DNA of 10,176 nt from JASEJA01 sp038872535. GTDB taxonomy: Archaea > Thermoproteota > Bathyarchaeia > Bathyarchaeales > Bathycorpusculaceae. The notes below the pieces were generated by a model that was given only the letters and a program-made list of their open reading frames with translations, was not told where the DNA came from and did no database searches. Made by a program: the position numbers and the translations under genes. The stretch is from the NCBI GenBank assembly GCA_038872535.1, contig JAVZJY010000044.1, forward strand, positions 1 to 10,176. Direction: 5' to 3'. Positions 5,715 to 10,176 of the stretch are shown one piece after another (positions within the stretch are counted from its first letter, which is position 1; the number at the start of each line of letters is the position of its first letter).

Positions 5715-6206
5715 TTAGAGGACATAGAGTTGAACGGAATGAACATGGATTCCCCTTTCAAATATTTCAATGCTTTTTGCTGGTTGAAGTCCATGTAGGC
5801 TGTGGTCGTGGACTAGCACCCTTGTGCCCCTTTTGCATTCGTTCATTATCTTTTCTGAAAGCTTTGGAATTATTGGTGGAAATGGGTAAACGTAGATCAC
5901 ATTAAGCCTTGAAAAGTCGATGGTGAACAAGTCCGAGCTAACAACATCAATTAAATGTTTAACTCCAGCAATTTCCGCCTTTTTGTGGGCAAGCTTAACC
6001 AGTGCTGGGTTGACTTCAAATCCTACACAGTAAACTTCGAATTTTTTGGCAGCCTTTATTAGCACGGAACCGTCTCCGCATCCTAGGTCTGCAAAAACCT
6101 CGTCTGGTTTAACTTCAACCATGTTTAGGGCTGCATCAATAACGGATGCTGGGCTTGGCAAGTATGGGAACTCTACAAGCCTCCTAACAATTGCGGATTC
6201 GCTCAA
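5715..6206 (-). CDS. SAM-dependent methyltransferase, aKMT-like (protein lysine methyltransferase candidate)
   Basis: A 163-residue class I methyltransferase. FADLGCGDG (residues 38-46) is SAM-binding motif I, and Glu64 in VGFEVNP is the acidic residue that holds the ribose. Before it, FPYLPSP (13-19) followed by an AALNMVEV helix matches the N-terminal VPYVPTP element of the crenarchaeal lysine methyltransferase aKMT, which has a similar length of about 160 residues and methylates many lysines on chromatin and other proteins. GTRVLVHDHSLHGLQP (127-142) corresponds to aKMT's GTRVVSHEFEIRGWNP. That paralog is the closest I know; the substrate here is inferred. The start is TTG, with GGAG about 10 nt upstream. 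It is transcribed away from the phosphoesterase gene, with 53 bp between the two starts, so their promoters must overlap. Confidence 0.77.
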   Translation of the reverse strand: MSESAIVRRLVEFPYLPSPASVIDAALNMVEVKPDEVFADLGCGDGSVLIKAAKKFEVYCVGFEVNPALVKLAHKKAEIAGVKHLIDVVSSDLFTIDFSRLNVIYVYPFPPIIPKLSEKIMNECKRGTRVLVHDHSLHGLQPAKSIEIFERGIHVHSVQLYVL

Positions 6207-6259
6207 TCGTGCTTCTCCAGAATTAAGGTTAATTACTTATGTGAGGTAAAGTTAACGGT

Positions 6260-6637
6260 TTGGCGAGGGTTATGCCAAGATTTGTGGTTCAACGTCATCA
6301 CGCAACGCATTTGCATTACGATTTTAGGCTGGAAATGGACGGCGTTCTAAAAAGCTGGGCTGTTCCTAAAGAGCCGCCAGTGCAACCCGGCATTAGAAGG
6401 CTAGCCGTAATGGTTGAGGATCACCCGCTAAGCTACATAGACTTTGAGGGCACAATACCAGAGGGAATGTACGGCGCTGGAAAAGTGGAAATATGGGACA
6501 AGGGCACATACACGCTGAAAAGCAGAAGCACCAACAAAATAGAGTTCACATTGCACGGCGAGAAGCTGAAGGGCGACTACGCCCTAATAATGTTTAAGGG
6601 AGACAAAAACTGGCTTCTAATAAAGAAGAAGGCGTAG
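6260..6637 (+). CDS. Stand-alone LigD-type 3'-phosphoesterase (PE) domain protein
   Basis: A 125-residue protein that consists only of the 3'-phosphoesterase domain found at the N-terminus of bacterial LigD. That domain trims 3'-terminal ribonucleotides and 3'-phosphates from DNA ends. The family's metal and catalytic residues are present with correct spacing: His13, His19, Asp21 and Arg23 in RHHATHLHYDFRLE (12-25), and His55 and Tyr59 in VEDHPLSY. KSWAVPK (31-37) and FEGTIPEGMYGAGKVEIWDKG (62-82) are also characteristic. No polymerase or ligase domain is attached and no Ku gene is in view; similar single-domain enzymes are known from archaea. The start could be TTG at 6260 (GAGGT 12 nt upstream) or ATG at 6272 (too close to its GAGGG). 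It likely processes DNA 3' ends in repair. Confidence 0.9.
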   Translation: MARVMPRFVVQRHHATHLHYDFRLEMDGVLKSWAVPKEPPVQPGIRRLAVMVEDHPLSYIDFEGTIPEGMYGAGKVEIWDKGTYTLKSRSTNKIEFTLHGEKLKGDYALIMFKGDKNWLLIKKKA

Positions 6638-6713
6638 CTAACCCAGCACGTGTCTCAAAAAGCTTTTACATTAGTCCCGTCTTTTATTGGAGTTCTAAAA
6701 TGGTGAATTGAAA

Positions 6714-7811
6714 ATGGTGGACCCAAGAATAGAGAAGCTTGCAAAAATCTGCGTTCATTACAGTGTTGAAGTGAAACCTGGAGAATTAGTTTTGATACAG
6801 GGAAGCAGCGAGGCTTTCCCGTTGATAAACGAGATTTATAAGGAATGCTTGTTGGTTGGAGCGCATCCAATGGTTATTCCGAGACTCGACTTGCAGTACA
6901 CTTTCTTTAAATATGCTAACGAAAAGCAGCTTAGCTATGTTTCACCAATTGAAAAGTTTATAGCTGAAAATGTCGACGTGAACATAAACGTTTACTGTGA
7001 GCCAAACCCCAAAAGGTTGACAAACATAGATCCAGCGCGGATAAGACTACATGCAGCGGCGAGAAGAGAGTTGTCAGAAATTTTCTACAGACGTGTTGCG
7101 GAGAAAAAGTTGCGGTGGACCCTTCTGCCATACCCGATAAATGCCCAGGCCCAAGAGGCTTCCATGTCGCTTGCTGAGTATGAAGACTTTATCTATGCCA
7201 GCTGTTTCGCCGACAAAGAAGACCCCATTGCGGAATGGAAAAGAGTTCACCAAGAACAAGAGAGGATCTGCACATTTCTGAACAGCGGAAATGAGGTGCG
7301 CATAGCTGGGGAGGACACGGACCTAACCTTCAATGTTAAGGGGAGAAGGTGGATAAACTGCGCTGGAAAGGAGAACATGCCGGACGGCGAAGTTTTCACG
7401 GCACCGATTGAGAACTCTGCAAACGGCACAATAAGATTTACTTTTCCAGGCATAGTTTCAGGCAGGGAGGTTGAGGATATAACGCTCACCTTTAAGGATG
7501 GTGAGGTTGTTAAGGCTTCCGCTGCAAAGGGAAATGAGCTTCTGCAAGAAATGTTGAAGATTGATGGCGCACGGCGCATTGGGGAAATAGCCATAGGAAC
7601 AAACTACGCCATATCAAGGTTCACTAAAAACATGCTCTTCGACGAGAAAATGGGTGGCACAGTACATTTGGCTCTTGGGAACTCATATCCCGAGTCGGGT
7701 GGGCTTAACAAGTCGGCGATTCACTGGGACATATTAAAGGACATGAAAAAGGATGGCGAAATCTACGTCGACGGACAATTAATCTACAAAAATGGAAAAT
7801 TCCTTATCTAG
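6714..7811 (+). CDS. M29-family metalloaminopeptidase
   Basis: A 365-residue cytosolic aminopeptidase of family M29 (AmpS/AmpT/PepS type), which removes N-terminal residues from peptides using a two-metal site. Candidate metal ligands are Glu226 in MPDGEVFTAP, Glu291 in IGEIAIGTN, His318 in TVHLALG, and His337 and Asp339 in AIHWD; LFDEKMGGT (308-316) carries the nearby acidic residues. The N-terminal domain (about 1-200) shows the usual VKPGELVLIQGSSEA and VYCEPNPKRL segments. The ATG at 6714 is preferred because GGTGA (6702-6706) is 7 nt upstream; the in-frame TTG at 6708 would be only 1 nt away. A TATA-like CTTTTACAT at about 6663-6671 fits a 20-nt leader. The transporter gene starts 25 bp after the stop, so the two were probably co-transcribed. 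Confidence 0.92.
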   Translation: MVDPRIEKLAKICVHYSVEVKPGELVLIQGSSEAFPLINEIYKECLLVGAHPMVIPRLDLQYTFFKYANEKQLSYVSPIEKFIAENVDVNINVYCEPNPKRLTNIDPARIRLHAAARRELSEIFYRRVAEKKLRWTLLPYPINAQAQEASMSLAEYEDFIYASCFADKEDPIAEWKRVHQEQERICTFLNSGNEVRIAGEDTDLTFNVKGRRWINCAGKENMPDGEVFTAPIENSANGTIRFTFPGIVSGREVEDITLTFKDGEVVKASAAKGNELLQEMLKIDGARRIGEIAIGTNYAISRFTKNMLFDEKMGGTVHLALGNSYPESGGLNKSAIHWDILKDMKKDGEIYVDGQLIYKNGKFLI

Positions 7812-7836
7812 AGCCTTGCGGTAAAAAGCGGTTTCG

Positions 7837-9136
7837 ATGAAAGAAAGCTGTGAGAAAGCTTCAAATTTGACGCTTTTCACAAAAATTTTAGTTAATTTGG
7901 GCATTTTCCAATTTCTAACCTTTCTTCGAAGGGGAATATTCTACACTTTTATGATAAACTACCTTTACACGCTCATGCAAACTGTTACTTCGACGGCGGC
8001 TCTGGGAACTTTTGACATGATTGCCTCCGCTCTGGGCCAAAACCTCCTTTGGGGGAGGATATGTGACCATTTTAAAATTAGAACCAAGCTTATTATAATT
8101 GGGGAAAGCATAGCAGCTTCACTTACATAATCGTGTTTTTCATTCACAGATTTTTAATAGACGTTGGAAGAAGTTTCGACGCTGGATTGACAATGATTTT
8201 TGGACTGGCGATTTTAGAGTTTTTCTGGTCCATGTCCGATGTAGGCTGGGCCGTGCTTCTAACGGACATCACCACTCCAAGTTCCCGTGGCAAAATTGTT
8301 GGTTCACTAAACTTCATCGCCTCTCTGGGAAGAATGGTTGGGATAATATTTGCTGGCTTCCTTTACGCTGGTGGCGAGGGCTTCAGAAGAGGGACGCTCT
8401 TCTGGATTGTAACCATGCTATTGTTCACTGGGGTAGCCATAATGACTTTTGTTTCAAAAAGCATAGGCAAGGAAGGCGTGAAACCTACACAAGAAGAGTC
8501 GGCGACAAAATGTGAGCCGGGGAAAATTCTTATGGGAAATGAAAGGGCGTACAAGTGGTTTTTGGCATCCTAATAATCATCGTTTTGGGCGCAGCCTCAA
8601 TAAACCAGATATTCTATCTCTTCATAAAGCTTCAAGACGGCTTAAACGCAAGCGACCATGAAATGAGCCTAATAATTAGTGCTTGGACTGTCGGGGGCAT
8701 GATTGCAAGTGCCATATCCGGAAGACTTGCAGACAAAATTGGCAGAGATAAAGTGATACTCTTCGGGCTGATTTTGGCGGTTGTCACCCCTATATTGTAT
8801 GGTTTGGCGTTTAATGTTTTCATCATGGCTTTTATTTATGGATTAAACGGTGTGGCTTTTTGGAGCATTCAAACAGTGGGCTTCGCTTTAGCGGGAGACC
8901 TAACTCCAGAACATAAGAGGGGGAGACTTTTAAGCCGTTACAATGCAGTTATTGCCTTAAGCTGGGGGCCAGCAGGAATCCTTATAGGTGGACCCTTTGC
9001 AGACATCCAAACTAAAGTGTTAGGTTTACGGGAACGCACAGCTTTCATAAACGCCTTTTACCTATCATCAGCTATAGTAGCGGCTGGCACTGTGATTTTC
9101 GCCACAAAATTCTTGAAGACTAAACGCGTAACATAA
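7837..9136 (+). pseudogene. Major facilitator superfamily transporter, interrupted by two -1 frameshifts
   Basis: Three consecutive frames (7837-8130, 8133-8573, 8555-9136) together encode one protein of about 430 residues with roughly 12 membrane helices, the full length for an MFS permease. The loop motif A occurs in both halves: GRICDHFKIRTK early, and GRLADKIGRDKV after the second break. The first break is near 8112-8118, where GESIA in one frame continues as SFTYIIVFFIH in the next. The second is at the T5 run 8559-8563, where YKWF continues as GILIIIVLGA if one T is added. Each break needs exactly one extra base. The rest is undamaged: no other stop, deletion or insertion. This means either very recent inactivation, or base-calling errors in an intact gene. 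The substrate is unknown; the upstream peptidase suggests peptides or amino acids. The ATG at 7837 has no clear Shine-Dalgarno. Confidence 0.82.
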
Positions 9137-9162
9137 AACCGGAAAGGGAGGCTGAAACTGGC

Positions 9163-9651
9163 ATGCTTAGGCTTGAAATTGTGAAGATTGAGGTGCCAAA
9201 AGAATGCAACGTGATTTTGGGAACAGCCCACTTCATAAAAACTGTTGAAGATTTGTATGAGGCTTTGGTTAATGCTGTTCCAAACATAAAGTTTGGGATA
9301 GGCTTCTGCGAAAGCTCTGGACCATGCCTTGTCAGATACGAGGGAAACGACGAGGAATTGAGGCAGCTTGCCGCCAATAAAGCCTTTGAACTTGCTTGCG
9401 GCCACAGTTTCATAATCTTCATTAAAAACGCCTATCCAATAAACGTTTTAGACAAGATTAAAAAGGTGCCGGAAGTCTGCACAATCTATGCCGCTACGGC
9501 CAATCCCTTAGAGGTGGTAGTTGCAGAAACGGAACAGGGCAGAGGCATCATAGGCGTCATTGACGGCTTTAAAAGTAGGGGGATAGAGACAGAAAGCGAT
9601 ATCAAGGCTAGGAAGGAGTTTCTGCGGAAAATAGGGTACAAGCTTGGTTGA
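9163..9651 (+). CDS. Adenosine-specific kinase (COG1839/PF04008 family)
   Basis: A 162-residue protein that matches the archaeal/thermophile family described as adenosine-specific kinase throughout its length. Recognisable stretches are FGIGFCESSGPCLVRYEGND (residues 44-63), ELACGHSFIIFIKNAYPINVL (about 76-96), VPEVCTIYAATANPLEVVVAE (about 102-122) and GRGIIGVIDG (about 126-135). The family is small, usually about 160 residues, and is thought to phosphorylate adenosine to AMP; the biochemical basis is thin, so the role is taken from family naming. The ATG is preceded by GGGAGG (9146-9151) at 11 nt, somewhat far but clear. The gene starts 26 bp after the transporter stop and could belong to the same transcript as the aminopeptidase. 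It ends in a region with a palindrome and T run at 9685-9704. Confidence 0.87.
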   Translation: MLRLEIVKIEVPKECNVILGTAHFIKTVEDLYEALVNAVPNIKFGIGFCESSGPCLVRYEGNDEELRQLAANKAFELACGHSFIIFIKNAYPINVLDKIKKVPEVCTIYAATANPLEVVVAETEQGRGIIGVIDGFKSRGIETESDIKARKEFLRKIGYKLG

Positions 9652-9660
9652 AAATGCTTC

Positions 9661-9674
9661 GCAGGGTGGAATTG
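9661..9674 (+). repeat. 14-bp inverted repeat, copy in the 3' flank of the 71-residue gene
   Basis: GCAGGGTGGAATTG here is the exact reverse complement of 9947-9960. On the minus-strand transcript this site would lie about 55-68 nt after the stop codon at 9729 and reads as the complement of the gene's own ribosome-binding site. Confidence 0.6.
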
Positions 9675-9684
9675 GAAGGATTTA

Positions 9685-9704
9685 GGCGTTAACGCCAGTT
9701 TTTG
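9685..9704. terminator. Palindrome plus T run between convergent genes, possible terminator
   Basis: GGCGTTAACGCC (9685-9696) is a perfect 12-bp palindrome followed by AGTTTTTG. The hairpin it could form has only a 4-bp stem, but archaeal termination depends mainly on the T run. It lies 33 bp after the adenosine-specific kinase stop and 24 bp from the stop of the convergent gene. The evidence is modest. Confidence 0.3.
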
Positions 9705-9728
9705 CCAATATTTTGAAGAAGCTCTTAA

Positions 9729-9944
9729 TTATGGGGCTACTAATTCCTGTTGGATTTCAAAAGGAACTTTTTCTCTCATCCTTTCAGCGGCATATGTAGC
9801 CAGTACCTTAAATTGTTTTTCTGTTAAAATGTTGCGTGCCCTCGACAGAATGTCTAGGCATATTTCCTTAAAAACAAGGTCGGCGCATCTCATTTTTGCG
9901 TCGTCAATTAATTCCTTGCACGCCTGAAGGATTTGGCTGTTCAA
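9729..9944 (-). CDS. 71-residue helical protein of unknown function
   Basis: The start is placed at TTG 9944 because GGGTGG (9957-9952) lies 7 nt upstream; an in-frame TTG at 9962 has no ribosome-binding site. The protein begins MNSQILQACKELIDDAKMR and is predicted almost all helical, with amphipathic stretches LVFKEICLDILSRARNI and LTEKQFKVLATYAAERMREK and a short acidic C-terminus. It has three cysteines that are not arranged as a metal site. I recognise no family. A TATA-like GTTTTAATGTTTC (9991-9979) predicts transcription from about 9960, so the leader would be only about 15 nt and consist almost entirely of the repeated GCAGGGTGGAATTG. The same 14 bases occur inverted beyond the stop codon, so the mRNA might fold back on its own ribosome-binding site. 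The gene is convergent with the adenosine-specific kinase. Confidence 0.6.
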   Translation of the reverse strand: MNSQILQACKELIDDAKMRCADLVFKEICLDILSRARNILTEKQFKVLATYAAERMREKVPFEIQQELVAP

Positions 9945-9946
9945 GG

Positions 9947-9960
9947 CAATTCCACCCTGC
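9947..9960 (-). repeat. 14-bp inverted repeat, copy covering the ribosome-binding site of the 71-residue gene
   Basis: Read on the minus strand this is GCAGGGTGGAATTG, containing the GGGTGG that sets the start at 9944. Its complement lies at 9661-9674, 272 bp away, with the whole gene in between. Confidence 0.6.
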
Positions 9961-9978
9961 AAGCCATTAGTTAATCAT

Positions 9979-9991
9979 GAAACATTAAAAC
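9979..9991 (-). promoter_or_regulatory. TATA-like box for the 71-residue gene
   Basis: GTTTTAATGTTTC on the minus strand is centred near 9985, about 25 bp before 9960, the predicted transcription start. The match to the TATA consensus is only fair. Confidence 0.3.
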
Positions 9992-9996
9992 ACTTA

Positions 9997-10017
9997 TGAA
10001 TTCAGAAGATGAATTCA
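9997..10017. repeat. Twin TGAATTCA palindromes, possible operator
   Basis: TGAATTCA occurs at 9997-10004 and 10010-10017, two identical 8-bp palindromes 13 bp apart centre to centre. They sit just upstream of the TATA-like box at 9979-9991, a position suited to an activator or repressor of the minus-strand gene. The region is AT-rich, so chance is not excluded. Confidence 0.25.
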
Positions 10018-10079
10018 AAATAATGATTTTAGAGCTTTTCTGGCATTTTAACATGAGTGTTATAAGGTGTTCAAGTCAA

Positions 10080-10088
10080 CATATAATT
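10080..10088 (+). promoter_or_regulatory. TATA box for the gene beginning at 10114
   Basis: CATATAATT is centred about 26 bp before position 10110, so the mRNA would have a leader of only about 4 nt. No Shine-Dalgarno precedes the ATG at 10114, which agrees with nearly leaderless transcription. Confidence 0.4.
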
Positions 10089-10113
10089 GTGAAACTAAAT
10101 GGAAAGTGTTGGC

Positions 10114-10176
10114 ATGGGTGAAGTTTACTTTATAGGAGTTGTTGAAAAAGCTGGCGAAGAGGAAGCGAAAATAAAG
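10114..10176 (+). CDS. Probable TrmO/TsaA-family tRNA methyltransferase, N-terminal fragment
   Basis: Only 21 codons are visible before the window ends: MGEVYFIGVVEKAGEEEAKI and a lysine. The pattern of a short strand ending in IGVV, a charged turn, and then a strand beginning around AKIK resembles the start of TrmO (TsaA, UPF0066) proteins, which N6-methylate threonylcarbamoyladenosine at position 37 of certain tRNAs with SAM. Family members normally continue with a segment like EVFPEF and a conserved SHL motif, which would lie outside the window. The ATG lacks a Shine-Dalgarno but has a TATA box at the distance expected for a very short leader. The family call rests on a short stretch and is tentative; that a gene starts here is more secure. 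Confidence 0.45.
   Translation, partial: MGEVYFIGVVEKAGEEEAKIK

Noticed and set aside
8556..8566. Programmed -1 frameshifting in the MFS gene
   Set aside because: The site is not a canonical X-XXY-YYZ slippery heptamer, and a second, unrelated break needs the same correction; a lost base or sequencing error is simpler.
10061..10085. GTTCAAGTC resembling a tRNA T-loop
   Set aside because: The flanking five bases on each side do not pair, and no anticodon or D arm lies at the right distance upstream.
9996..10121. 41-codon plus-strand frame starting MNSEDEFKIM and overlapping the next gene
   Set aside because: It has no Shine-Dalgarno, its second half has an unlikely composition (Cys, His and Trp scattered), and it runs through the TATA box and start codon of the gene at 10114.

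Overview
The window reads as a piece of an archaeal chromosome of moderate GC, most likely a Bathyarchaeia/TACK-type archaeon (inference from gene content, not from a marker gene). Supporting signs are BRE/TATA-like promoters in place of -35/-10 boxes, Shine-Dalgarno sites of the GGAGG/GGTGA type, and archaeal families such as an SSO10a-like winged helix, an aKMT-like methyltransferase, an M29 aminopeptidase, an adenosine-specific kinase and a stand-alone LigD-type phosphoesterase. About half of the genes appear to start with TTG.

Layout. 1-303: 5' part of an Mrr-like restriction/repair endonuclease on the minus strand, divergent from 561-2663, which encodes an Asp/Glu-racemase-family protein and a glutamate-1-semialdehyde-aminomutase-like PLP enzyme, each with its own TATA box. 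2681-3307 (minus): MobA-type nucleotidyltransferase. 3447-3566 (plus): a 39-residue protein with two CxxC pairs. 3574-5619 (minus) is the least explained block: a ParA/MinD-like ATPase coupled to a coiled-coil winged-helix protein, a 42-residue single-span membrane protein probably made from a leaderless mRNA, an SSO10a-like winged-helix protein, and a 60-residue helical protein. 5715-6206 (minus) and 6260-6637 (plus): a divergent pair of aKMT-like methyltransferase and 3'-phosphoesterase. 6714-9651 (plus): M29 aminopeptidase, an MFS transporter broken by two single-base frameshifts, and an adenosine-specific kinase. 9729-9944 (minus): a 71-residue helical protein whose ribosome-binding site is perfectly complementary to its own 3' flank. 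10114-10176 (plus): the start of a probable TrmO/TsaA-family tRNA methyltransferase.

How the genes work together. Most neighbours look like independent housekeeping or accessory genes rather than one pathway. Two exceptions stand out. The ParA-like ATPase and its winged-helix partner share one transcript, with the second Shine-Dalgarno overlapping the first stop codon and a dyad over the predicted transcription start; together with the adjacent membrane microprotein they could form a small positioning or partition module. The peptidase and transporter are 25 bp apart and may once have linked peptide breakdown with transport. No rRNA, tRNA, CRISPR array, insertion sequence or replication origin was seen. 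The only gene-to-gene interval near 300 bp among the longer predicted genes (4732-5056) holds the membrane microprotein and promoters.
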